Shown here piece by piece: positions 14,742 through 25,651 of a stretch of 64,000 nt of DNA. Position 1 is the first letter of the stretch. Each line of letters opens with the position of its first letter. The notes beneath the pieces were generated by a model. That model ran no database searches. It saw nothing but the letters and a program-made list of their open reading frames with translations, and was not told the origin of the DNA. Origin of the DNA: Pezicula radicicola (taxonomy: Eukaryota > Ascomycota > Leotiomycetes > Helotiales > Dermateaceae); the NCBI GenBank assembly GCA_003008705.1, contig PDUO01000001.1:2163694-2227693 (forward strand), written 5' to 3'. The position numbers and the translations under genes are program-made.

Positions 14742-17059
14742 TTTGGGCAGATCCCGACATAACCATGTCCCAATGCTGCGAAGAGTTTTGGGGTCAGGAT
14801 TTGCTCGGAGATTCGAAGTGATGTGCTTAAAGGATATGACAACGAAGCTGGATGTTTACTATGATTGGTAAATGGAGTATGATTTATGTATCGCTGCGGT
14901 TTGTGCAGTAATTGGCTGTATATTTGCAAACGTTGAACGGTTCACAGGCAGGGTCTCATAGCAGGATAGCTATGATGTAGCAATAAACAATGGGATAACG
15001 GACATACTTGAGGTTCATGAAATGCTTGATAAGCAATCAATACAAAAGTCGTGGGGACATGGGTCACCACTCCTTGCTCAGTGTACCTTTCAAAGGACTT
15101 ATAGGTAATTCTCATCATATTTCTCAGACACTCGCCAACCCTACTGCCTGTTAGCACTTTACCACAGTGACATAAACGAAGTTCTCAACATCATAACCGA
15201 AATTCTACAACATATTCAAAACTCTACGCCTCAACCAAGACCCCAATAACAGAACAAATCACAATAGACATAACCTAACATCACCATCCAATCCCATATC
15301 CATAACCATAGCTATAACCACCAACGCCTTGCGATGAATAAATAAGTCGACGACTACTTCTCCATGGCATAAGCGTGGGATGTATTTGCCATTATTTGTT
15401 ATGTGGGAGTGAGTTGGTATGGGGGTGAGAGTAAGAATCAGTAAGAATAAGAAGAGATGGAGAGAGAGGTTTGAAAATTGCGGGGTTGGTGGTATGGGGT
15501 GAGAGTGTGGAGATGAGGAGATGAGGAGATGAGAGAGTGAAGATTGTAAGAGGGGGGGTAGTAGTGATGGGAGATAGGTTGAGTGTAAGTTGGGTGTGGA
15601 GGAGATGGGTTAGAGAGGGGTTGGGTTGGGTTGGGTTGGGTTGGGTTAGTGGTGAGGGTTGGATTAGGGAGGGGGTTTAGAGGTGGGTTGTTAGTTAGGA
15701 CATGAGTTAGTAGTTTGGATGGATGGCTGCGAAAGGAGATATTTTTTAGTAGAGTCGTATATCGGTGGGACTGTTGGAAGGATGAAGGAAGGGAGAGGAG
15801 GAGGGATGAAAGGTAGGAGGTAGGAGGTAGAAGGTAGTTGAGTTGCTGGGTTGCTGGGTTGCTGCTTTGGTAAGGAGTTTAGTTGGGATGTGTAGATGTC
15901 ATTCCTTTTTCGTTAAGGGGTGTGAACTTCGTGGTCTGATATTGTGGTAGGGGAATGTGTTAGTGGACTTATGAAGGAGGAGGAATGTAGCTTTGTGAGA
16001 TTTGTGATGGTAGGTGCATAGGTAGATAGGTATGAAGAGGGATTTCGTAGTTGATATCGAGATTTGTTTGTGCACGGATAGCGGATATGATAGGTATGCC
16101 AATATCGCTACGAGTTAATAAAGCATAGTACGATAGCTGCCTCTTTCGATTTGTGTATTTGTGTTACTGGAAGGATGTGCATTTGGCTAAGATTGAGTCT
16201 GGTGTCTTCTAATTTCACTATGTGATTGAAAGCTGGTTGACGGTTCTGGGTGTGGAGATAGAACGTGGTTTGAGCCTTGGCAATACCGTACTTCTTCAAA
16301 CAGCCCAGCATCCCAAGTCTCCGAAAGATCCAACCACAAACCAAACCCTCGTCCTTCCTCCCTCCAAGTAAATGGGACAAAAAGAAAAGGGAACAATAAT
16401 ATAATGGGGACCACTTGGTATAGGAATTCTTGGATCAGATATTGATTACGCTTTCTCAGCACTCGCAACTTTGTGCGTCTGAGTGAGCTGGGTTAACGTC
16501 ATGTTGTTCATCATTTCCAGGGTGCTTGAGGGGGTATGGAGTGTTTCATTTTATGGGGAGTATTGGGGAAGTTGACGGTTGGTAGATGTGCGCGCTTGCT
16601 GCAACTTTTTCCAAATCCGTTGGTTTGTTTTGTGGAATCACATCAATCCTCGTACGACGTTATCTGCAACCTTGATACCGTTCGTTCGTTTGTTTGCGGA
16701 AACTCTGATCAATCGAGGAGTCGCTATTCGCGGAGTTCTGGCTGAATCCAATACGTCGGTGGTACGCTGAAAGGCCTCAATCCCACGAAATCCGTCTTCC
16801 CCTCCTCGTGCCCCTCATGCCCCTCATGCCCATTTGACGACCTACCTATATCCAATCTACACGTTGAGACAGGGGTTATGGAAAGAGCCTTGGTATTTTT
16901 GGTGAACGAGCCTCAGGAGCTCCCTTCCGCAAGTAGTATCTCAGAGTACACCGATCCCGCAGCCAATGCGTGCGCAAAGCATAACATCAAGAAAAATTTC
17001 CTTCCCAAGCACCCAGTCCCATGATTTCCCCGATTTCGATTTCCCCAAAAACGCCACGC
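14742..17059. other. Intergenic with long C-poor, G/T-rich tract
   Basis: No gene recognised. From about 15400 to 16080 the plus strand is almost devoid of C, with GA-, GGT- and GGGTT-rich runs. The rest, to the 3' side of the S28 gene, is mixed sequence. Minus-strand ORFs at 16108-16468 overlap in different frames and show no domain. Confidence 0.55.
15617..15646 (+). repeat. (GGGTT)6 microsatellite
   Basis: Six perfect GGGTT units, followed by looser GGTTAG/GGGTTGG variants to about 15680. It lies inside the C-poor tract. The unit is telomere-like but not the usual fungal TTAGGG, and the array is internal, so it is a simple repeat with G-quadruplex potential on the plus strand. Confidence 0.9.
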
Positions 17060-17489
17060 TTATCTCAATCTGCGAGCTTCACGTTCGGACTCGAGTAGGC
17101 AGAGAACTGCGATTTGTTAGTATGGTAAATTCGATGGGAGGATTTTAGAAAGGTCTTACTGTCGTCTTCGCGAACTATAGAAAAATGATGTTAGCTTGAG
17201 GTCCTTCAGAGCATTTGGATCAGGGCAAAATTGAGGATTTCAAGTGAAGAATAATATTCTTCACTGAATATTGGAAATCGTACCTGGGCCCTTGACGTTG
17301 CGGATAATGCTTCTGGTGGTGTCGTCCATGAACTCGACTCTGACCTGGGTAACACCTCCACGGGAACCTATGAACCATCAGAACCTCTCCCCTGATTTCC
17401 TCCTCTCATGACTCCTGCGCAAACATACCAGTACGGCCCAAGACACGGGTAACCTTAACAAGCTTGACGGGGACTTTGGAGGCTTCCAT
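17060..17489 (-). CDS. RPS28: 40S ribosomal protein S28 (eS28)
   Basis: Four exons: 17489-17429, 17367-17284, 17174-17160, 17106-17060. They sum to 207 nt and 68 residues, the normal size for eS28. The protein begins [21 protein letters not shown], continues [19 protein letters not shown] and NVKGPVREDDILCLLESE, and ends EREARRLR, which is essentially the eukaryotic consensus. It is a small-subunit protein near the mRNA exit/E site. Exon 3 is only 15 nt and encodes the VREDD core. The gene is divergent from HIS1 with 584 bp between the start codons. Smallness and four exons explain why no long ORF marks it. Confidence 0.96.
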
Positions 17490-18073
17490 ATTTGCGATCT
17501 GGTGATTGTCAGCGGCGCAATTAAACGGCGATAATTTGAGTTGCCGTACTTGAAGTTTGCGCGTGGACTTGAGAGTTGAGGTTTAGCTTGAGACGTCGTC
17601 GTCGATGCAGATAAAATGGGAATTTTGAGGTGACTTTTTGGTATGGTACCTAAAGGCCATGGTGGGGCGCGAAATTGAAGATTAGCGAGAGGCTAGTCCA
17701 AATTCGTACCGGAATAATCAGACTGCCGATCCGATATCGCGAGACGAGTCACTCTGAATTTCTTCAAGACTTTTGGCGGTCACAACAGCTGCCGTACAAC
17801 TCTTTTATGTGACACGTTCAGCAATTCGAGCCACTCGTTCATTTTTTGTATTGTAATATCTGCAGTTGCCCTTGCCATATACCTGCAAACTTTTGCAATA
17901 ATCAATTCTCACCAATATCTTCAACGCCTCACTTTCTCCCAAAATCTACCCCGCCATAGGTCGGTAGGTAGGTGTTGGCATTCACTGCTCCACACCTCAC
18001 CTGCATTAAAGTGATATATTTCAGTTGACCTTGCAATGGATCTCGTTAATCAGTAAGACATAACTCTGCAACC
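17490..18073. promoter_or_regulatory. Divergent promoter RPS28 / HIS1
   Basis: 584 bp separate the two start codons. A GAGTCA element (TGACTC on the minus strand) sits at 17746-17751, about 320 bp upstream of HIS1; this matches the core of the Gcn4/CpcA amino-acid-control element, expected for a histidine gene but short enough to occur by chance. CT-rich stretches lie just upstream of the HIS1 ATG. Confidence 0.5.
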
Positions 18074-19269
18074 ATGCCTTCCAACAATCTCTACAATGAA
18101 AACTTAGCTGACGACCATGGAAGCTTAGAGGGCAGATTGCTGTTTGCGGTGCCAAAGAGTGAGTCAGCTACCAAACTATTGAACCCACCGTCCAGAAGCT
18201 AATGGCGTCAATTGGTAGAGGGACGCCTCTTACAAGCTGCGCTTAACCTCCTCGAGGGCTCAGATATACAATTTCGCCGCGAAAACAGACTCGACATCGC
18301 TCTCGTCAAGAACCTTCCCATTGCCCTCGTCTTTCTTCCCGCAGCAGATATCCCTACCTTCGTCGGCGAAGGTCGAGTCAGCCTTGGCATAACGGGACGC
18401 GATGTTGTTGCTGAACATGATGCGAATGTCGAGGCACTGCGCAAGGATAGAGCACAGTCTGGAAAGTCTACCCCCGTAGAAGAGGCCTCTCAGAAGGGTT
18501 GTGTGGAGGTTATGGACTTGGGATTTGGTAGCTGCAAACTTCAAGTTCAGGTTCCAGAGAAGGGAGAATACACAAAACCATCGGATCTTATTGGAAAGAA
18601 TATCGGCACAAGCTTCGTTGCCCTAGCCGAGGATTACTTTGCGAAGCTTGAGCTTGAAGCAGAGTCAACTAATGGCGTGGACGTTTCGGGAAAGAGGAAG
18701 CTGAAGACGAAGATCATCGAACTCAGTGGAAGTGTTGAAGCTGCATGCGCTCTTGGTGTGGCAGATGGAATCGTGGATCTTGTTGGTACGTGCAAGTTGA
18801 AGTTCCCAGGATGGCTATAACTAATAATGTGCAGAGTCAGGAGAGACAATGAAAGCAGCTGGTTTGAAGGCAATTGATACCGTAGTATCAAGTACAGCTA
18901 TTCTAGTTAAGTCGAAGAACCCTTCAAACCCAGCACTAGTCGACCTCATCGCTTCCAGAATCCGAGGAGTCATCAGTACGTCTCCCACCATCCATTCATA
19001 AGCCAAAAAAAAGTCATCTCTAACATTCAATAGCTGCTCAAAAATACGTCCTCTGCCAATACAACGTCGAACGAACAAAACTTCCACAAGCAACCAAGAT
19101 TACACCTGGCAAGCGAGCGCCAACCATCAACGCCTTGGAGGAGGAAGGTTGGGTCGCAGTCAGCTCGATGGTTGAGAAGAAGCAGATTGCAGTCGTGATG
19201 GATCAACTGACTGATGTGGGAGCCACTGACATCTTGGTCCTCGAGATCGCAAATACGAGAACTTATTAA
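18074..19269 (+). CDS. HIS1: ATP phosphoribosyltransferase (histidine biosynthesis, step 1)
   Basis: Four exons: 18074-18158, 18219-18785, 18835-18975, 19034-19269, giving 342 residues. It condenses ATP with PRPP to start histidine synthesis. N-terminal HisG signatures are clear: RLLFAVPKKGRLLQAALNLL, NRLDIALVKNLPIALVFLPA, GEGRVSLGITGRDVV, then the phosphate-binding ELSGSVEAACALGVADGIVDLV. The C-terminal regulatory HisG_C domain ends VAVSSMVEKKQIAVVMDQL. An insertion around residues 120-140 (RKDRAQSGKSTPVEEASQKG) lengthens it beyond the yeast enzyme (297 residues). The ATG 18074 is chosen because it opens directly into the conserved N-terminus and is preceded by an AACC context. Confidence 0.96.
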
Positions 19270-19652
19270 ATAGGAATTGGGAAGGGAAAACGAGATACCC
19301 ATACGTAGATGAGATATGCATGCCTGGATTACACAATGGATTTGGGTTAGATCAAGGAAACAGGAAATGAAAAGAATTGAAGAAACATCATTCACGGTGT
19401 GACTTACTGTAGGCAGTATTCCCGGGCATTCCAGAGAAGGCCCAAACTTTTCATTCGTGACTCATGATACTCCATATGTTTATCCCATTCCAGTTCATCC
19501 TTTCCCGCAAAGAGAGATATACCTCAAAAAGTGAGCCAAAATCGCCCCGAAGTCCATCCCTTCCTTCTGCAAATGACTTTGTTTCCCATTCATTTCCATT
19601 TGCCCATCTCATGTCATCTCCCGTCGAGACCAGCTCGCTGAGTAGCCACAGC
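19270..19652. other. Convergent 3' intergenic, HIS1 / calmodulin-like gene
   Basis: 383 bp between two converging stop codons. Only 3'-UTR-like sequence is seen; the ORFs here are reverse-strand shadows. Confidence 0.6.
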
Positions 19653-20744
19653 CTACCCCTTGAGAATAAAGTGTACAAACTCCTCATAATCAATAGTACC
19701 ATCGCCATTCTTATCTACCTCACGAATCATAGAATCCAGCTCATCCTCAGTTAGATTCTCACCAAAACTTGTCATGACACGACGGATTTCATCCGAGGAG
19801 ATAGTGCCTGAGTTGTCGTGATCAAAGACTTTGAAGGCAGAACGCATCTCAGCTTCAAAATCGACGTCTTTTGTTGGTGCAGTCATCATCTTGACGAATT
19901 CTGTGAGTGATGTTAGTGAGTGGTTTATTAATAATCAAATGGAGGGGGCGGAAGGTGAAAAGGGGAAGGGGAAGGGGAAGGGGAAGGGGTTGAATGAAAA
20001 AGGGGAATTGAGTGCAGATCTGCAGTTTATTTCATACCTTCAAAATCAATTGTTCCATTACGATCAGAATCAACCTCATTGATCATATCCTCAATCTCAG
20101 AATCAGAAGGATTCTGACCCAAAGATTTCATAACGGCACTGAGTTCCTTGATAGAGATGGAACCTATTTTTGCGTGATAAACACGTGATGTTAGTCAGGG
20201 GGTCCAGTCCAGAACTTTCTTCGTCATAATGAGGGGTTCTTTTGGAGGGGTTCCTCCACTCTCATCAGGCTGAAAGGAAGAGAGGCTCACGAACCATTCC
20301 CGTCGGTATCCTGTGATTTTTTTTTTTGGTTAGAGTCAAAGATACGGTAGGAGATAAGGGGGATAGAATGGATGAAATGGATGGAACTTACGAAGAGACT
20401 GAATGCATGCTTGTAGGCTAGCAGTTCTTGCTCTGTGGGCTCTTTCTGTGTGGTAGGGTGTGTTAGTTGCATGTTTGCTGTTCGTTTTTGAATTGACTCC
20501 ATAGATCGATTGTCCTGGATGTATATGTATATGTATGTATCTGGTGTCGATCTGACAGTACCAGTCTACTGATATAGATAACAGACTGATACAAATACAA
20601 TTACAATACGAAGTGCAGTACCGGTAGATGGGATGAAAGCAAAGCCTCGAGGGTCAGAGAGTACGAAGTACATAAAGGGGTAGAGAGATGAAAGGAGAAT
20701 GATAGGGTACTGACTCGCAGTTGTTGCTTGGAATGGTCGGCCAT
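19653..20744 (-). CDS. Calmodulin-like four-EF-hand protein (divergent from canonical calmodulin)
   Basis: Five exons: 20744-20715, 20445-20392, 20310-20295, 20163-20038, 19900-19653, giving 157 residues. All four EF loops are complete: [48 protein letters not shown]. The N-terminus [19 protein letters not shown] is longer than calmodulin's and the sequence departs from the near-invariant fungal calmodulin, so this is a second calmodulin-like Ca2+ sensor rather than CmdA. Exon 3 is only 16 nt (DTDGN plus one base) and its frame-preserving donor is the non-consensus GTTCGT; the better-looking GTGAGC four bases on breaks the frame. Intron 4 carries a CCCCTT polypyrimidine repeat on the sense strand (19962-19989). 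Confidence 0.9.
19962..19989 (+). repeat. GGGGAA repeat inside an intron
   Basis: About five near-perfect GGGGAA/GGGAAG units on the plus strand, which is a (CCCCTT)n tract in the sense strand of the calmodulin-like gene's fourth intron. Confidence 0.85.
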
Positions 20745-21722
20745 TTTGGAAGGGTTGGATGTTTTAAAATTAGTGTGGTACCGTACTGTATGAGATTTTG
20801 GGTTGGAGGGGGGGGAAAGGGGAAAGGGAGACGAGATTTGAGGGATCTAGCTTGTAAGGTCAAGGCTTGTTGCGGTTTGGTGTAGGGCTGACTGTCGGTA
20901 CTTTTCTTTTCCTGTGAGGTGCTCTGTGCCCCCGTGGCTGTGTGCTTGTGGTTAGTTAGGGTGGTGTGTGCTGTGGCCGAGGAAAGCACGAACGTAGAAA
21001 TCTTATCGATGCGCGGGGCACTTTTTGACTACGGTACAGTACAGTACTGTCCATACAACCCACTCCGAGAATATCACCTGATGAAACCCTCTTATATCCA
21101 GTACAGTACATAGGGAATCTCTTCTGATTGAGAAGATATACTCTCTTCTTGTTGGACATATTTATAATGGGCATTATTGTTATACTGCAAACCCCCTCTA
21201 TCAGATAGAGTCACCTGATGATGCTTCTAGGCCCCGTCACCCCAGACTGTGCTCTCAAACGACATCACTTCATCCTTGTAAACTCAAACTAAACATAAGC
21301 TTCCTGATAATTGTAAGTAATATTGCCATCCGACCTGTTCCTCTATCATCATACCTCCCCATCAACAAGGTCCCGTAGCATTGAATCCTCCTATCGTCGC
21401 GTATTACCTTGGTACTTGGACTGCTTCGTACTTTTGTACTGTACTGTACCTACGCCACGCCTGGAGAGAGCTGACCGTCCCACCTTACTCTACCCCCTCG
21501 CCTCCCGGCTACCACAGATTGCCCCTTGGCATTGGGAATTTGGAGCCACCACCTCGCATCACACATCATCCGTACACACCAATCGAAAGGCCTCATTCGC
21601 AGTCGCTGCATCTCACTCGCTACTTTCTCTTTCACATTATTGTAATCAAGGTTAAGCCTCAGCCTCATCCTCAGCCTCAGCCTCATAGTGTAGTCCCCAG
21701 TACTCACTTACTAGATTGGGCT
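20745..21722. promoter_or_regulatory. Divergent promoter of calmodulin-like gene and Zn2Cys6 regulator
   Basis: Contains overlapping GTACAGTAC/GTACTGTAC elements at 21034-21050, 21101-21110 and 21436-21449. The plus-strand frame is open from 21381 to the chosen ATG at 21723, but that segment is CT-rich, has no domain and looks like a 5' leader. Confidence 0.5.
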
Positions 21723-24227
21723 ATGGAGCCGCACGCCGACGATCCCAAGAAGAAACGTCGCATCCCCGAGGATCTACGGAAACGAGCTCTCGTCAGTTGT
21801 GATCGCTGTAAGAAGCGAAGAGTCCGTTGTCTTCGAACCGCCTCGGGTAGTGGTGCACAACAAGGACCCTGCCAGAGTTGTCTTGAGAATAATGTCAAAT
21901 GCGAATCCACTTTGCCCCGTAAGCAACGTATATATGGAAGCATCGAGACTCTCAGTATTCGTTACCGAGTATTAGATTCCTTGATAAAAGGTCTCTATCC
22001 TAATGAGGATACGGCCAATATCGATGTTCTTTATGAGATCGCGGAAAAGAATGGCATTGAGGTGCCGAGTGGGAATGTGGAGGTCGCGGGTGAAGATGTA
22101 TTGAGTCAGGCTCCTACTCCAGCCAGCTCGCAAGCAGGAGCGACTTCTCCGGCGAAGCAACAGCCAGCAGACTCAGCTTCTTTTGATATTTCACAGGTCA
22201 ATGACAGAAGTTCTACAGAGACTATGGAAGAAAAGGCTCTCGCAAATCCCCAAGGCGGCCCGTCCCATTATATCGGGCCATCGAGTTCATTTGGCTTTGT
22301 TCTTGCCATACGGGATCTGGTTGCACAGTACAATGCTGGCTCGAGACCGGGACCACCTGCTACGAAATTACCATCTGATTTTGTACCACCAGCGGCAAAG
22401 GCAAAATTGGAGCCAATAGTTAAAAAGGAGGCTTCAGCTTGGACGACGTCTGGAGATCTCAACGGCAGGCCGCACAAGAAAACTTCCGGTAACCCTCCAC
22501 TTTTACAAGCAGAGGTTGTGGCTTCTTATGCAAAAAGAACTCTCAGTTCCTTTCTTCCCTCGAGGAAATTAACCGACAGGATGGTGGAGGCGTTCTTTGA
22601 TCGAGTTCATCCCAACTATATGGTTTTGGATCCGCGTAGTTTTTACACCCGATATCGAGCAACGTGGTCTGACAGTAGACCCATTCAGGATGTCGAACCA
22701 GGCTGGACTTGTGTACTGTTCATGGTAGTGGTTTTTGGCGCTCAAGCTCTTGAGCAAGAGGATAAAGATCAGTTGGTTGAGCTACAGCGCCGCTATCTCT
22801 CGCTTGTCCTACAAAGACAATATCATCTCACTAGTACCAGCAATTTGCTCAACTTGCAAGCTCTCCTTCTCGCGCAGTTATACCAACACAATAATCGAGA
22901 ACGAAACAGTTCATGGATATTACTTGGCTGTGCTACTCGGATGATGGTTGCACTTGGTATGCATCATGAAGGTTCTACAGGTGGGTTTGACTCCATCGAG
23001 AGGGAGATGAGACGTCGAGTTTGGTGGACAACATACAACGTCGAAAATAATCTCTGCATGATTCTTGGGAGGCCCTCTTCTATCAACGAAAGTCTCATCA
23101 ACGTGGAGCTCCCTGACGAGACAATGCTTGATAGTGCTGCGTGTGTACCGCTTGGTTACCTCGACTACTCCGTTCGCCTAACCCGGTTACTAAACCGCGT
23201 CAAACAGGAAATGTACGATGAGCCGGAACCGCCGTCTAACCCAACACGAACCCACATTGCCAACAGATTGCTGGTGTCGCTCGAGGAGTGGTACAACTCA
23301 TTACCTCAGCAACTCCATCCGTCATACATCTCAATGCACTCTACACACAATCGTGCTGTCCACCTCTTGCATGTTCAGTACCACCATACGCAAACCCTCA
23401 TAACCCGACCATTTATCCTGCGTAAAGTTTCGGCTCAGCTTGCCTTCCATCTCGGCTCGTCACCGCCTAGCCTTGATTCCGGGGAAGTGACACTTTCACA
23501 TCTATGCTGCTCCTATGCTCGGCAAGCCGTCATTCTGCTTCATCAACTTTCAACAATGGGTATGCTTGATGGTGTTGCGTGGATGGATTTCTATTATCTC
23601 TACCACGCAGTATTGATTCTCGCATTGGACTTCCTCGCTCGTCCTCGTGATCAACGAGATACAGTCGAAGATGTAGCTCGGAAAGCAGCTGTACGCGATG
23701 CATTAAATGCAGTGCGGAATGCAAGGCTGTGCCCTACTTTTACATTTTTAATACAAGTCAGTCAACAAATCGCCAAAATCGTTGGAATCTTCGACGTCGA
23801 AACGACACCGGCACCTATGAATTACCAATTACCTATCCATGCTTCCCAGAGCCAAACAACTATGCCCACACCAGCTGATATTCAACAACAAGCTATTGTC
23901 GAAGATTTAATCAACGAGTGGTTCCAATACGATCCAAGTAATATGCCGTGGCATTTCTTTGGCGCATTAGGTAGTGGTGAGCTAGAAAATAGTAATATGC
24001 TCGTACCAGTCATGGGAGATATGAGTATGAATGATGATGGCGGTGCTGGAATCGTATACCAAACTGGCGGGGGTGAAGAGAATACTGCTAATACGTTTGT
24101 ACAATGGAATTCTAATCCACTTGGAGAAACTAGTGGGTTTCCACCTCAGCAACAGCAGCAGCCGAGGGGTGGGAATAATGGCGGTGGTGGTGGCTACAGT
24201 AATAACGTGATGCCGATGGGTCCTTGA
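21723..24227 (+). CDS. Zn2Cys6 fungal transcription factor
   Basis: Single-exon ORF; with the ATG at 21723 it gives 834 residues (MEPHADDPKKKRRIPEDL). An upstream in-frame extension to 21381 is possible, but the chosen start leads straight into the conserved region. The zinc cluster is CDRCKKRRVRC then GPCQSCLENNVKC, preceded by a Lys/Arg nuclear-localisation stretch. A dimerisation-like segment follows (SIETLSIRYRVLDSLIKGL). The fungal_trans middle homology region lies from about residue 280, with DRMVEAFFDRVHPNYMVLDP and the ERNSSWILLGCATRMMVALG/ RRRVWWTTYNVEN block. The C-terminus is Gln- and Gly/Asn-rich. Target genes cannot be told from the sequence. Confidence 0.93.
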   Translation: MEPHADDPKKKRRIPEDLRKRALVSCDRCKKRRVRCLRTASGSGAQQGPCQSCLENNVKCESTLPRKQRIYGSIETLSIRYRVLDSLIKGLYPNEDTANIDVLYEIAEKNGIEVPSGNVEVAGEDVLSQAPTPASSQAGATSPAKQQPADSASFDISQVNDRSSTETMEEKALANPQGGPSHYIGPSSSFGFVLAIRDLVAQYNAGSRPGPPATKLPSDFVPPAAKAKLEPIVKKEASAWTTSGDLNGRPHKKTSGNPPLLQAEVVASYAKRTLSSFLPSRKLTDRMVEAFFDRVHPNYMVLDPRSFYTRYRATWSDSRPIQDVEPGWTCVLFMVVVFGAQALEQEDKDQLVELQRRYLSLVLQRQYHLTSTSNLLNLQALLLAQLYQHNNRERNSSWILLGCATRMMVALGMHHEGSTGGFDSIEREMRRRVWWTTYNVENNLCMILGRPSSINESLINVELPDETMLDSAACVPLGYLDYSVRLTRLLNRVKQEMYDEPEPPSNPTRTHIANRLLVSLEEWYNSLPQQLHPSYISMHSTHNRAVHLLHVQYHHTQTLITRPFILRKVSAQLAFHLGSSPPSLDSGEVTLSHLCCSYARQAVILLHQLSTMGMLDGVAWMDFYYLYHAVLILALDFLARPRDQRDTVEDVARKAAVRDALNAVRNARLCPTFTFLIQVSQQIAKIVGIFDVETTPAPMNYQLPIHASQSQTTMPTPADIQQQAIVEDLINEWFQYDPSNMPWHFFGALGSGELENSNMLVPVMGDMSMNDDGGAGIVYQTGGGEENTANTFVQWNSNPLGETSGFPPQQQQQPRGGNNGGGGGYSNNVMPMGP

Positions 24228-25172
24228 GATTTGGGGGACGAGGACTTGCGTTGGGTTTTGGTGTTTGTTCAAAAGTAATTTGGGGTGTTAAAGGGAGGGG
24301 CGAGGCAGGAGGTTGGGNNNNNNNNAAAAATGATATTTTTGACATACGACAGATAGGAAAGATATATATATCACGAGAATGGAAGGAAATACAGCAATTT
24401 GGACAGAGAAATAAAAACTACTCATAGTGTGTCATTTCCATTCATGTAAGTCATCCCTCATTAAACCAACTCCTAGACCTAACAACCGACTTCAACCAAA
24501 CAACCCCAAATTCAAAAGCCAAAAGCCAAACTCAACCCTTGTAACTCCTCCAATTACATTTGTTTGCGTTCAACTCATCCCTCATAAATCCAATCCCCAA
24601 ATCAAACAAAGCCAAACCTCAACACCAGCTCCAACACCAACTCTAACAACACTAAATCAAAACTGAAACCCAAACCCTTAATACCAATCCTCAAAACTAA
24701 CTCCAACAGTAAACCCCGAAGAACACCAACCGACCACAAATCATTCATAACGCCTAGAGTCCTCCATCCCTCCCTAAAACATTAAATTCCCCTTCATTTT
24801 CCTTTCCCACTCCTTTCATTTTCGTGCTCTAATCAAATCATATCTAATCTGATCAATAAATACCTCTTTTTCTCTCCCTTTCGTTCTTTTGTCTTATCTT
24901 ATCTCACTATTGTAGTACTACTTCGTGCCTGAGATTTTAAGTACAGTCGGCAAAATCTCAATATAGTTGACGATTTGATTCAAGTACGAAATACGATTCG
25001 CAAATCCACTAAGTACAATTCGCAAGTCCACTATTTCCCTCCCCGGTATAGACTGTACATTGATTTGAATATGCTGTACACTATTTCCATCGTATATTAC
25101 GTTAGCTAGTACTTGTAGTATCTACTTTATGATATATATTAAAACCCCCTTTGCTTCGCTTCACTCTAAAGT
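24228..25172. other. Intergenic, G-poor, with assembly gap
   Basis: 3' region of the Zn2Cys6 gene. From about 24440 to 24720 the plus strand is very poor in G (ACC/AAC-rich). From 24900 it is AT-rich. No gene is recognised. Confidence 0.55.
24318..24325. other. Run of eight N (assembly gap)
   Basis: Eight undetermined bases directly 3' of the Zn2Cys6 gene, flanked by G-rich sequence on the left. True gap length is unknown. Confidence 0.99.
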
Positions 25173-25651
25173 TTAAAATAGGTTTCTTCTTCTGGAGTAG
25201 AAGGCTCTGTTGTAGAAGGCTTTGTTGTAGATGGAAAGGGAGAATGGATGGAGAATAGATGGAGGGGAGGGGAGGAATGTGCTGAGATGAGATGTAGGGA
25301 AGGCAGTGTAACTATGTGAAGGGAAAAGGAAGGTAAAGTGAAAGAGGTGAAGAGAAGAACGTACAATTGCATTTCCATCACATTTCACGGCTCCAGCTGA
25401 TGTTGCGCATACGCCTGTTATATCCCAGGGAACGGTTGGGTTTGCTTCTATACAGAGCTGTTTGTGGGGTTTTGTTAGTGTTTGTTAGATTGGTGGGTTG
25501 GTTTGGTTTGGTTTGTGTTTTGGGATGGGGGAGAGAGAAGGCTTACGCCGAGGTTGTATTGGCGGGCTTGGAGGGGGAGGGTCGCTGCGAGGACGGATGT
25601 GATGGTGGTTGTGAGAGGGAGGAGTGTAAGGAGGGTGATCCGGAATTGCAT
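25173..25651 (-). CDS. Putative small secreted protein (3' end uncertain)
   Basis: Not visible as a long ORF. The ATG at 25651 opens exon 1 (25651-25547): MQFRITLLTLLPLTTTITSV followed by LAATLPLQARQYNLG, a classic signal peptide with an Ala-X-Ala-like cleavage area. A GTAAGC donor and an AACAG acceptor join in frame to exon 2 (25457-25365), which reads LCIEANPTVPWDITGVCATS then AGAVKCDGNAI and contains three Cys. A GTACGT donor follows at 25364; I cannot identify the last exon, and reading through reaches a stop at 25173. No family recognised. Small, cysteine-containing and secreted, it could be an effector-like protein, but this is inference. Exons 1-2 are well supported; the end coordinate is not. 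Confidence 0.55.

Noticed and set aside
15617..15680. Internal telomere sequence
   Set aside because: The unit is GGGTT rather than TTAGGG, the array is only 30 bp perfect, and ordinary genes lie on both sides.
21381..21722. N-terminal extension of the Zn2Cys6 regulator from the upstream ATG
   Set aside because: The frame is open but the stretch is CT-rich, encodes no domain, and contains promoter-like GTACTGTAC elements; the ATG at 21723 leads directly into the basic region and zinc cluster.
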